64,000 nt of DNA from CAIPAT01 sp041665605 (GTDB taxonomy: Bacteria > Verrucomicrobiota > Lentisphaeria > Victivallales > Victivallaceae), in NCBI GenBank assembly GCA_041665605.1, contig JBAYIO010000009.1:1-64000 (forward strand), in the 5' to 3' direction. A model generated the notes under the pieces. It worked only from the letters and a program-made list of their open reading frames with translations, was not told the origin of the DNA and made no database searches. The stretch's first letter is position 1; each line of letters opens with the position of its first letter. The position numbers and the translations under genes were made by a program. Shown one piece after another: positions 1 through 7,880 of the stretch.

Positions 1-79
1 AAGCCCGCGAATGCGGGAGTGTGCCCCGCTTGCGGGTCCCGCGAATGCGGGAGAGAAAAGCGAGAAAAGTGGAAAACCG

Positions 80-130
80 GAAAGCGTTATGCTCAACGAC
101 TATCCAAAGTATCGGAGTGAGTCCAAAATG
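80..130 (-). repeat. Interspersed repeat family, copy A
   Basis: Read on the minus strand, this stretch carries the ordered words TTTTGGAC, CCGA, CTTTGGA, TCGTTGAGCATAA and GCTTT. The same words recur in the same order at 216-271 and, on the plus strand, at 39753-39806. All copies are intergenic. The core CGTTGAGCATAA is identical in copies A and C, although they lie about 39.7 kb apart. Confidence 0.6.
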
Positions 131-215
131 GGTTTGGTGTAGCGCCGTCCGTGTCGGACGGTCCTGCACAGGCGGTGTCTCCCGCAGTCGCGGGATCCAG
201 AATGTTTGAGAAGAC

Positions 216-271
216 GGATAACCGTTGTGTTCAACGAGGCTCCAAAGTATCGGAATGGGCTGTCCAAAATG
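216..271 (-). repeat. Interspersed repeat family, copy B
   Basis: The minus-strand reading aligns over about 53 positions, without gaps, with the plus-strand copy at 39753-39806. Shared blocks include TGGACAGCC, ATTCCGA, CTTTGGAG and TCGTTGA. Copy B lies about 90 bp from copy A in the same orientation. It is non-coding and its role is unknown. Confidence 0.6.
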
Positions 272-466
272 AGTGAAGCCGGAGTCCGGGATGTGCGGGG
301 ACGCTGTCCAAAATGTCCAAGATGTCCAGGATCATAAAAGATATTCAGGCGCCGGACGCTGTTATAATCCTGTGGAATAAATATTGCAAAAGAGAATGTT
401 TTGTGTATATTGTATATCTTTTACACAGAAACAATTAAATCAGATAATTTACAGAGAGAACTAGCG

Positions 467-3031
467 ATGAGCACACGGGAATATGATTTTACCGGCATAG
501 AGAAAAAATGGCAGGATTACTGGGAACAGAATAAGACATTCAAAGCGGACGATTTTTCCGACAAACAAAAATATTACGCGCTGGACATGTTCCCCTACCC
601 CAGCGGGGCCGGTCTGCATGTAGGACATCCGGAAGGCTACACCGCCACTGACATTGTCTGCCGCTACAAGCGGATGCGCGGCTTCAATGTTCTGCATCCG
701 ATGGGCTGGGACGCCTTCGGCCTGCCCGCCGAGCAGTACGCCGTGGAAACCGGGACTCATCCGAGCATTACCACCGAACGCAACATCAACATGTTCCGGA
801 AACAGATCAAGGCACTGGGATTCAGTTACGACTGGGACCGCGAAGTCAACACCACCGACCCGGAATATTTCAAATGGACGCAATGGATATTTTTACAGCT
901 CTTCAAGAAGGGGCTGGCTTATATTGACGAAGTGGCGGTGAACTGGTGTCCGGCGCTGGGCACGGTGCTGGCCAACGAGGAAGTCATCAACGGCCGCAGC
1001 GAGCGCGGCGATCATCCCGTCGTCCGCAAGCCGATGAAACAGTGGATGCTGAAGATCACGGTTTATGCCGAACGCCTGCTGCAGGATCTGGACGAACTCG
1101 ACTGGTCGGAAGGCATCAAGGAAATGCAGCGCAACTGGATCGGCAAATCCACCGGGGCGGATGTGCATTTCAAGGTGGCTGGCACTGATAATGTTATTAC
1201 CGTTTATACCACCCGTCCGGACACGCTGTTCGGCGCGACTTATATGGTGCTGTCGCCGGAGCATGCGCTGGTGGACAGGATCACCGCCGCCGCGCAGAAA
1301 GCGGCGGTTGACGCTTACCGCGCGGAAGCGGCGTTCAAGAGCGATATGGACCGCACGGAGCTGAATACCGGCAAAACCGGGGTTTTCACCGGCGCCTATG
1401 CGCTCAATTCGGTCAACGGCGAACAGATTCCGATCTGGATCGCAGATTACGTCCTGGTCAGTTACGGCACCGGCGCGATCATGGCGGTGCCGTCGCACGA
1501 TACCCGTGACTTCGAATTCGCGCAGAAATTCAATATCCCGGTCCGCTGCATCATTGACCCGGACAAAAAAGAGGCCGAGGCGGCCAAAATAAATATTGAC
1601 GACGTTCATGCCGGACGCGCCTGCTGGCCCGGCGACGGCAGAATGATCAATTCCGCCAACAGTGACGGCCTGGACATCAACGGCCTGGAAGTCAAGGATT
1701 CCAAACGCACCGCCACCGAATGGCTGGAAGCCCGCGGCATCGGCAATTTCACCGTGAACTACAAGCTGCGCGACTGGCTGTTCAGCCGCCAGCGCTACTG
1801 GGGCGAGCCGTTCCCGGTCATTCACATGGAAGACGGTTCAATCCGCCTGGTTGATGAATCCGAACTGCCGCTGGCCCTGCCGGAAATGGCCGATTTCAAG
1901 CCTTCCGGCAACGGCGAGTCGCCGCTGGCCAAAGCCGAAGACTGGATCAGCTATACCGATCCCGTCACCGGGATGAAAGGCCGCCGCGAAACCAACACCA
2001 TGCCCCAATGGGCCGGTTCCTGCTGGTACTATCTGCGTTATATTGACCCGCACAACGCCCTGGCCGCGTTTGACAAGGCAAAAGAGAAATACTGGATGCC
2101 GGTTGATTTATATGTCGGCGGCGCGGAACATGCGGTGCTGCATCTGCTTTATTCCCGTTTCTGGCACAAAGTGCTGTACGACCTGGGCTGTGTTTCCACG
2201 AAAGAGCCGTTCACCAAGCTGATCAATCAGGGCATGATCCTGGGACTGTCCTACAAGGATTCGCGCGGCGCGCTGGTGCCGAACGACCTGGTTGAAGTCA
2301 CCGCTGACGGTCCGGCGCATAAACAGACCGGCGAAAAACTGATCGAATTTCCGGCCAAAATGTCGAAATCCCTGAAAAATGTCGTCAATCCGGACGATGT
2401 CATCAGCGAATACGGCGCGGACAGCATGCGGCTGTACGAAATGTTCATGGGTCCGCTCGAAGCGACCAAACCGTGGAACACCAACGGCGTGGAAGGCGTT
2501 TACCGCTTCCTGAAACGCGTCTGGCGTCTGATTACCGAGAGCAATATTGTCGATGAACCGTGCAGCCGCGAACAGCAGCGGACACTGCATTACACGATCA
2601 GGAAAATTACCGATGATCTGGATACTTTCGGCTTTAACACCGCAATCAGCCAGATGATGATCTTCGTCAACGAGTTTTCCAGGCAGGACGCGCTGCCCCG
2701 CGAAGCCGCCGAGACTTTTGTAAAACTGCTGGCGCCGTTTGCCCCGCATATCGGGGAGGAACTGTGGCGCGAACTCGGCCACCGGGATACCATTGCCTAT
2801 GTCGCCTGGCCGGCATACAATCCGGAGCTAATCAAGGCGGATGAAATCGAGATTGCGGTCCAGTTCATGGGCAAACCCAGAGTGCGCCTGATGATTCCCG
2901 CGGATTCAACCATTGAACAGATGGAAAAAATCGCGCTGGGCTCGGAACCGGTTCAGCAGTTGCTTGCCGGCAAGACCGTCCGCAAAGTGGTCTGTGTGCC
3001 CGGCCGCCTCGTCAACATCGTTGCCGGGTAA
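467..3031 (+). CDS. leuS: Leucyl-tRNA synthetase
   Basis: Class I aminoacyl-tRNA synthetase that charges tRNA-Leu with leucine in the cytoplasm. The 854-residue length fits bacterial LeuRS. The HIGH-type ATP motif is seen as HVGH at residues 51-54 after FPYPSGAGL, and KMSKS is exact at residues 631-635. The middle contains the CP1 editing domain (TTRPDTLFGATYMVLSPEH) and the Cys-Trp-Tyr zinc-region context (GSCWYYLRYIDP). An upstream in-frame ATG at 401 exists, but the extra 22 residues match nothing in the family. The ATG at 467 follows a purine-rich AGAGAGAA and gives the standard N-terminus, so 467 is chosen. It appears monocistronic, with a possible terminator just downstream. Confidence 0.96.
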   Translation: MSTREYDFTGIEKKWQDYWEQNKTFKADDFSDKQKYYALDMFPYPSGAGLHVGHPEGYTATDIVCRYKRMRGFNVLHPMGWDAFGLPAEQYAVETGTHPSITTERNINMFRKQIKALGFSYDWDREVNTTDPEYFKWTQWIFLQLFKKGLAYIDEVAVNWCPALGTVLANEEVINGRSERGDHPVVRKPMKQWMLKITVYAERLLQDLDELDWSEGIKEMQRNWIGKSTGADVHFKVAGTDNVITVYTTRPDTLFGATYMVLSPEHALVDRITAAAQKAAVDAYRAEAAFKSDMDRTELNTGKTGVFTGAYALNSVNGEQIPIWIADYVLVSYGTGAIMAVPSHDTRDFEFAQKFNIPVRCIIDPDKKEAEAAKINIDDVHAGRACWPGDGRMINSANSDGLDINGLEVKDSKRTATEWLEARGIGNFTVNYKLRDWLFSRQRYWGEPFPVIHMEDGSIRLVDESELPLALPEMADFKPSGNGESPLAKAEDWISYTDPVTGMKGRRETNTMPQWAGSCWYYLRYIDPHNALAAFDKAKEKYWMPVDLYVGGAEHAVLHLLYSRFWHKVLYDLGCVSTKEPFTKLINQGMILGLSYKDSRGALVPNDLVEVTADGPAHKQTGEKLIEFPAKMSKSLKNVVNPDDVISEYGADSMRLYEMFMGPLEATKPWNTNGVEGVYRFLKRVWRLITESNIVDEPCSREQQRTLHYTIRKITDDLDTFGFNTAISQMMIFVNEFSRQDALPREAAETFVKLLAPFAPHIGEELWRELGHRDTIAYVAWPAYNPELIKADEIEIAVQFMGKPRVRLMIPADSTIEQMEKIALGSEPVQQLLAGKTVRKVVCVPGRLVNIVAG

Positions 3032-3043
3032 TGGAAATTGACC

Positions 3044-3069
3044 GGGGCTCGTCTGTTTGAAGCCCCTTT
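3044..3069 (+). terminator. Possible leuS terminator
   Basis: A GGGGCT / AGCCCC stem with an 11-nt loop is followed by only TTTG, 13 bp after the leuS stop. A second hairpin (GCCTCC / GGAGGC, 3100-3122) follows before the next gene. The weak U-tract keeps confidence low. Confidence 0.4.
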
Positions 3070-3189
3070 GACGATGATATTGCTGATTGTGCCGCGGCCG
3101 CCTCCGTCTTGACTTTGGAGGCTACCGGATGTCTATTTGTGTATGAAAAAGTTGCCTCCCTGTCTATATAAAAATAACGGATTTGAATA

Positions 3190-5748
3190 TTGAATTCTGA
3201 AATCAGTAAAATTAATTCTTATTTTGAAGAAGGAAAGCGCCTCTGGCAGACTGCTCCGGAACGGGTTATGAAAAGAGAGTTCTACGAGCTGTGGGAGACC
3301 GTCCAGGCGCCGGTGCCGTTTCTGCTGGAGAGCAACCATTTTGAGCTGCTGGGCACACCGTTTACCCTGCCGGATTATGACGGAGACAAGACAGGCTATT
3401 TTACATGGGATGCGGAGAATTTCAGTCCGGCATTGATTTTGGAAACAAAGGAATGGGTACAGAAATATCTGCTTACCTTTTCTGACGGCGAACCCCGCAT
3501 CCAGGAGAATGGCCTGGTCATGCTGGATACGGACGAACTGACGCACGGCGAACGGCTGGAGATAATCTATGATGTCATCGCCTATACCAACCGTACTTAC
3601 CCGTCACGCAATGTGCTCAATTTGACCCGAAAGGAATTTGTCGAGGCCCTTGACGGCATTGGAGCAGCGCAGAATCCCCGCGCCATTGCCACCATGAAAC
3701 GGCTTTCCGCATTTTTCATGAAAAGTCTGATCAAGAAAGCTTCGGCGGACATGGCGACAGACGAAATCAGCCGTCAGCTCAGCCTGCCGCTTGACGGGAG
3801 CTACGCCACACAGCAGGAACCTGAAGAGCATGACGACTCGCCAGCTCTCTCCGGACGGATTGCGCCGGCCGTAATTCCGTCAAAAACCCCCTGGGAAATC
3901 AGCAGCGAACTGAATTTCTTAAATACCGCGTGCCGGCTTGAAGCGGAAAATGAAAAGGAGTTCATACTGACGTTTATGGATGCCGAAATCATCGGCGACC
4001 GCGGTGAACTGGACGTTCCGTTCAAAATGCACTCCGACCCGGAAATTCCGCTGGCCCAGGGCGATGTCCTGAATGTTTATCTGCGCGGCGAAAAGGATCT
4101 GTTCGGCACCTTCAAAATAGACATTTTTGACGGCAGCATCATATTCGGCCGTCTCCGCAGCGACTTTGCCGCTGCGATTGAAAACCATATCGACCGTCTC
4201 TTTGCCCGTCTTCAGCGGAGTCCGGGCAGTTATCTTTCATCAGCCATTAACGAGTTATGGGACGCCGTCAGAAGCGGCGATGCCAGAGATAAATTTGGCG
4301 CGCTGGAATATGTTCTGGCGCTCAGCCCGTTCAGCTTTACGCCCGGCGATCCGGAAACCGCGCCGGCAGTAATGGATCTTTCACAGCGGCAGGCCTGGAC
4401 CGCCGCGATCAGCCCGTCAAACCCGGTGGTGCTGATTCAGGGCCCCCCGGGGACCGGCAAGACTTTTGTGCTGGAACAGGTGGTAAGGGAACTTTGCCGT
4501 CAGGGACTGCGTATTCTGGTGGCGGCGCCGTCAAATACCGCCGTCGATAATATCTGCCGCCGCATCGGTGATCTGCCGGTGCTGCGCTTCGGTAAAAATA
4601 TCCACAGCATATCTCCGGATGTGGCCGAGAAAAACTGGATCGGCGAAGCCCGCAACGTAAACCGTTTTATAACCGACAGAAACGAGCAGAAGATAGGCGG
4701 AATATACGCGGGAACTCACGTCGGGCTGCTGAGGGACGAGATCGTCGTTGACGACATGAACCAGAACGGCAAATATGACGTCATTATTTTTGACGAAGCC
4801 GGAATGTCAAATCTGGAGGAGTTTCTGCTTTGCGCCAAGCTGGGAAAAAGAGTTGTTCTTTTCGGCGACCATCAGCAGCTTCCGCCATTCCCCATGCCGT
4901 CAAAAATCCATCAGAAGCTAAAAGACGAATTCAAGGCGGTACCCGCCAAATATCATGCCATGGTCTCCGACAGCGCGATGGAATGGCTGGCTTTTCAGCG
5001 CGGCGTGCCGGTGATAATGCTTAAATGCTCGTACCGCTGCCAGAACCCGCGCCTGCTCCGTTTTTCATCCACGCTGTTCTACGATGCCGGGGTTAAAGCC
5101 AGCGAGAGCGCGGATTATTATCAACTGGCATATCATGAGCGGAAGCAGAAATATCCGCCTTCGAGCCTGAGATTTTATACGACGTCCGGACTGCCTTTGA
5201 ATAAGCGCCGCGAACATCTTTTTATTGAAGGGCAGAAGCCCGGGCTGGCCAATCCCGCCGAAGCGTTCATCTGCTGCTACGTGTTTTACCGGGCGGTGCA
5301 GAAGAGTCCGCTGGAAGAGATTTCCATGATTGTGCCATACCGCAAACAGGTCGGAATCCTGCGGGACAATCTTTCGCTGGAACACGTCCGGGCGCTGGTT
5401 CCGGAAGAGGAGATTTCCGAAGAACGCTGGCGGCGGTTCCTGTTTTCCAGAATCGCCACGGTGGACAGCTTCCAGGGCGGCGAAAGCGATGTGGTCATTA
5501 TCTCCTATGTCCGGAGCAACGAGGGCGAAGGCATCGGTTTTATTGACAACCCCAACCGGATCAATGTCGCTCACACCCGCTGCCGCCGCGAAATGCATAT
5601 TGTCGGCGACCTGGAATGCCTGAAGCAGCAGGCTGGAAACAAGATTTTCGAGCGTATGGAAAGAGCTTTCCGGCGTGACGGAGAAATCATTGACGTTTCG
5701 GAATACATGCTCAAGGAAATCGTGACGGAAGTATCCCCGTCACTGTAA
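3190..5748 (+). CDS. UPF1/DNA2-like superfamily 1 helicase
   Basis: An 852-residue AAA_11/AAA_12-type helicase of the UPF1/SMUBP2-like SF1B group, probably an RNA or DNA helicase in nucleic acid quality control. Visible motifs: Q-motif SQRQAW; motif I GPPGTGKT at residues 418-425; motif Ia AAPSNTAVDN; motif II DEAG at 535-538; motif III GDHQQLPP; motif IV CSYRCQNPRL; motif V TVDSFQGGESDVVIIS; motif VI NVAHTRCRREM. The first 350 residues are family-specific and unassigned. The start appears to be TTG at 3190, just after an in-frame TGA at 3184; no strong SD is present and ATG at 3268 (residue 27) is the alternative. It stands alone between leuS and the convergent envelope cluster. Confidence 0.88.
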   Translation: MNSEISKINSYFEEGKRLWQTAPERVMKREFYELWETVQAPVPFLLESNHFELLGTPFTLPDYDGDKTGYFTWDAENFSPALILETKEWVQKYLLTFSDGEPRIQENGLVMLDTDELTHGERLEIIYDVIAYTNRTYPSRNVLNLTRKEFVEALDGIGAAQNPRAIATMKRLSAFFMKSLIKKASADMATDEISRQLSLPLDGSYATQQEPEEHDDSPALSGRIAPAVIPSKTPWEISSELNFLNTACRLEAENEKEFILTFMDAEIIGDRGELDVPFKMHSDPEIPLAQGDVLNVYLRGEKDLFGTFKIDIFDGSIIFGRLRSDFAAAIENHIDRLFARLQRSPGSYLSSAINELWDAVRSGDARDKFGALEYVLALSPFSFTPGDPETAPAVMDLSQRQAWTAAISPSNPVVLIQGPPGTGKTFVLEQVVRELCRQGLRILVAAPSNTAVDNICRRIGDLPVLRFGKNIHSISPDVAEKNWIGEARNVNRFITDRNEQKIGGIYAGTHVGLLRDEIVVDDMNQNGKYDVIIFDEAGMSNLEEFLLCAKLGKRVVLFGDHQQLPPFPMPSKIHQKLKDEFKAVPAKYHAMVSDSAMEWLAFQRGVPVIMLKCSYRCQNPRLLRFSSTLFYDAGVKASESADYYQLAYHERKQKYPPSSLRFYTTSGLPLNKRREHLFIEGQKPGLANPAEAFICCYVFYRAVQKSPLEEISMIVPYRKQVGILRDNLSLEHVRALVPEEEISEERWRRFLFSRIATVDSFQGGESDVVIISYVRSNEGEGIGFIDNPNRINVAHTRCRREMHIVGDLECLKQQAGNKIFERMERAFRRDGEIIDVSEYMLKEIVTEVSPSL

Positions 5749-5991
5749 TTATAATCCGCGTCTTTTGCGGACAAGACACATTGAATTGCAGCGCGGGCAG
5801 CGGGTGATGTTAGTATTTTCCTTGGTCAGAAAAGCATAATGGCATTTATCGCAGGTAAAAAGCTGGCTGCTGCTGACTTTCCAGTCGTTGGCTTTCTGCC
5901 GCCAGAGCTCCCTGCCCCACAATATCGCCAGAGTTATCAGCCAGGCGGCCAGATATATGAAAAGACCATCGGCAAAGTCCAGTCCGATCAT
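5749..5991 (-). CDS. Small membrane-anchored zinc-ribbon protein
   Basis: An 80-residue protein of no named family. One hydrophobic segment spans about residues 9-26 and is followed by a basic/aromatic linker. A four-Cys zinc ribbon follows, with CxxC pairs at C47/C50 and C65/C68. The topology suggests an inner-membrane anchor with a small metal-binding head. It is the last gene of the TPR-exbB-exbD cluster, and its start overlaps the preceding stop by 4 bp, so it is almost certainly co-translated. Its role is unknown; a structural or sensing part of the ExbBD-type complex is an inference from position only. Confidence 0.65.
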   Translation of the reverse strand: MIGLDFADGLFIYLAAWLITLAILWGRELWRQKANDWKVSSSQLFTCDKCHYAFLTKENTNITRCPRCNSMCLVRKRRGL

Positions 5992-6770
5992 TTGTTCACC
6001 CCCGGTTTATTCCATAGTACGGTAATCGTCACAAAATCCCCGGGATTCACCAATTCCGCCGAGAATTTATCGGCGCAGAACAGAATCTCTTTAATTGCGG
6101 CGCTGTCAAGTTCATAGCTGCCGGAAGATTCTTCAACCGCGGCCCGCGGCATCAGGCCGGCGCCCTGAAAAGCCAGCGAAATCTTGGACGGTTTGGCGGC
6201 TGCCGCCGCTTCCCGCAGATTCCCGGGCAGCGGAGTTTCAAAGAACGGTTTCAGTTCAGCGCCCCCGCCGTAGATGGCAACCGGATATTTCCCTTGAGCA
6301 GCGGTCTGGCTTTCAATATTTTTTTTGCCTTTCGGCAGCGGCGTGGGAGTGTAGTTGACGAATCTGGCGCATATATCATATTTGAGCTGGTTTTCAGGTG
6401 AAAGCTTTTTGAATTTTTCAAAAACGGTGATGGTTTCCATTTTTTTCTCCCGCGGGAGATCAGGCAGCGGCGGACGGAAATCCGGGTTGCGGCACAGCAC
6501 GGCATAGCCGAATTTCTGGTCAGGACGGGAAATCAGGGACGGATCGTGATATTCCAGCCAGGCGGTAAGCTCTTTCATGGATGTTTTCTCATGATCGTAC
6601 AGGTTGAGCATGGCAATTTTCTGCGTTTTCGTGTTGCTGTTCTTCAATTGAACGGGACTGTACGAGAAGAGAAACAGCAGCGCCATATGAAATAATATGG
6701 TGATCGCAAGCGCTTCTGCTATAATTATCCGCTGATAATTATCAGGCCTGGCATTATTCATTTTGCTCAA
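5988..6770 (-). CDS. TonB-position membrane protein of unknown family
   Basis: A 260-residue protein with a short cytoplasmic N-terminus, one transmembrane helix at about residues 14-37 and a periplasmic remainder, the topology of TonB/TolA. Its gene lies directly after exbD, overlapping it by 17 bp, where TonB genes usually sit. However, no Pro-Lys/Pro-Glu spacer and no TonB C-terminal domain is recognisable, so TonB itself is not claimed. The start chosen is TTG at 6770, because AGGAA sits 7 nt upstream; ATG at 6761 (codon 4) has its SD 16 nt away. It probably works with the ExbB/ExbD motor in transmitting proton-motive energy or in envelope assembly. Confidence 0.6.
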   Translation of the reverse strand: MSKMNNARPDNYQRIIIAEALAITILFHMALLFLFSYSPVQLKNSNTKTQKIAMLNLYDHEKTSMKELTAWLEYHDPSLISRPDQKFGYAVLCRNPDFRPPLPDLPREKKMETITVFEKFKKLSPENQLKYDICARFVNYTPTPLPKGKKNIESQTAAQGKYPVAIYGGGAELKPFFETPLPGNLREAAAAAKPSKISLAFQGAGLMPRAAVEESSGSYELDSAAIKEILFCADKFSAELVNPGDFVTITVLWNKPGVNK

Positions 6771-7215
6771 ACGTTGTTTCCTGTTTTTTCTTTGGCGGTA
6801 CAGTTGCGATGAATACAGACAAATTGGCTTTTTCCGCGATGGACATTATTTTAGAAATTGTGCCGAACGGCGTTTTCTGGTCAGCCCTGAGGATAACCGT
6901 GGCCGATGTCGAATAGTTGCTGACGTTTGCCAGTTCCTGCTTCAGCGTTTCCCAGGAGACCACTTTTTCATTAAAGTATATTTCACTGCCGCTCTCGGTC
7001 ATAGTCACGGTAATGACGAATTTTTCGACGCCCAGCGTTCCTTTGGTTCCGATTTCAGGCAGATCCACTTTGATTCCGGAAACCTGCACGAAAGAACTGC
7101 TGAGCATGAAAAAGATCAGCAGCAGGAACAGCACCGCCAGCATCGGCGACAGGTCGGGCCGCCCGGAAAGCGGTTTCAGCCTGGGTTTGAAGCTTTCTGA
7201 ATAACGGTTATTCAT
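6754..7215 (-). CDS. exbD: ExbD/TolR-family biopolymer transport protein
   Basis: A 153-residue motor subunit of the ExbB-ExbD / TolQ-TolR class. The N-terminal tail is followed by a single transmembrane helix (about residues 22-42) that begins with the conserved Asp D21 in PDLSPML, the proton-carrying residue of the family. A periplasmic domain (about 50-140) follows, with the usual pattern ending in adjacent VILRADQ and a helix-strand. It overlaps exbB by 8 bp and the downstream membrane gene by 17 bp, so it is translationally coupled on both sides. Whether it acts in TonB-type uptake, Tol-type envelope constriction or another process is not visible. Confidence 0.88.
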   Translation of the reverse strand: MNNRYSESFKPRLKPLSGRPDLSPMLAVLFLLLIFFMLSSSFVQVSGIKVDLPEIGTKGTLGVEKFVITVTMTESGSEIYFNEKVVSWETLKQELANVSNYSTSATVILRADQKTPFGTISKIMSIAEKANLSVFIATVPPKKKQETTFEQNE

Positions 7216-7852
7216 TTTCTGCCTGCGGTTTACGGTTTGATTTGTGATGTTTAAAGAAATAGTTGATTTCAGATGCCGCCCGCTCCATTTCCTGACAGAT
7301 GGAATGGATGCGCGAAGTCAGGTAGTTATATGCGATATAGCACGGGATGGCGACACAAAGACCGGCGGCAGTAGTTATCAGCGCCATATTAATGTCGCCG
7401 GACAAATCCGCCGCGGAAAGATAAACACTTTTGGCGTGAATAGTCTGGAAAGCGCGCATCATGCCCAGAACGGTGCCGAGCAGCCCCAGCAGCGGTGCAA
7501 TATAGCCGATTGTCGCCAGCAGATTGACGTGGCGTTCCAGTTTCGGGATTTCCTCCATGTTGGCATCGCCGATTGCCTGGCGGAGATCATCATCGCCGCG
7601 TTCGTAGGCCAGAATCGCCGCCGCCAGGACTCGCGCGACCGGTCCGGGAGTGTTATCGCAAAGGCTGATCGCCTCAATGAAACCATCCCGTTTCAGTACG
7701 TTAACCAGTCCTTTCACCAGCTCCTTCACGTTTATCTGCTCCCGGTGAAACTGAAACCACTTTTCAAGAAAGTAATAAACCGCGATCAAACTGCAAGCGA
7801 AAATAATCCACATTACCGGTCCGCCGTCTTTCATCATCTGCATGAAAAGCAT
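7208..7852 (-). CDS. exbB: ExbB/TolQ/MotA-family proton channel protein
   Basis: A 214-residue inner-membrane protein. The first transmembrane helix is near residues 12-30. A cytoplasmic domain (about 35-105) follows, then the conserved MotA/TolQ/ExbB segment (GYIAPLLGLLGTVLGMMRAF, then LITTAAGLCVAIPCYIAYNYL) that forms the proton channel with ExbD. SD AGAAGGAA lies 7 nt before the ATG. It is 28 bp downstream of the large TPR gene and precedes exbD. A TPR protein placed first in an ExbB/ExbD operon recurs in several Gram-negative phyla, which supports a shared complex. Confidence 0.9.
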   Translation of the reverse strand: MLFMQMMKDGGPVMWIIFACSLIAVYYFLEKWFQFHREQINVKELVKGLVNVLKRDGFIEAISLCDNTPGPVARVLAAAILAYERGDDDLRQAIGDANMEEIPKLERHVNLLATIGYIAPLLGLLGTVLGMMRAFQTIHAKSVYLSAADLSGDINMALITTAAGLCVAIPCYIAYNYLTSRIHSICQEMERAASEINYFFKHHKSNRKPQAENE

Positions 7853-7880
7853 ATTAAAATTCCTTCTGTTGTTTAAGGCT

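Larger units (their letters stand above)
1..466. other. Non-coding spacer with repeats upstream of leuS
   Basis: No credible gene is seen here; the one short open frame has no ribosome binding site and reads through repeats. The stretch holds two direct copies of a small hairpin unit (CCCGC-GAAT-GCGGG at about 4-19 and 38-53). It also holds a third related hairpin at about 181-194 and two minus-strand copies of an interspersed repeat listed separately. Several TGTCCAAAATG-type words occur between 240 and 330. The leuS promoter presumably lies between 350 and 450 but no clear pair of hexamers stands out. Confidence 0.6.

Noticed and set aside
21..209. 62-codon open frame at the left edge
   Set aside because: It is Arg-rich, reads through hairpin repeats and has no ribosome binding site.
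5988..6770. Naming the gene tonB
   Set aside because: Position and topology fit, but no TonB C-terminal domain or Pro-rich spacer is visible.
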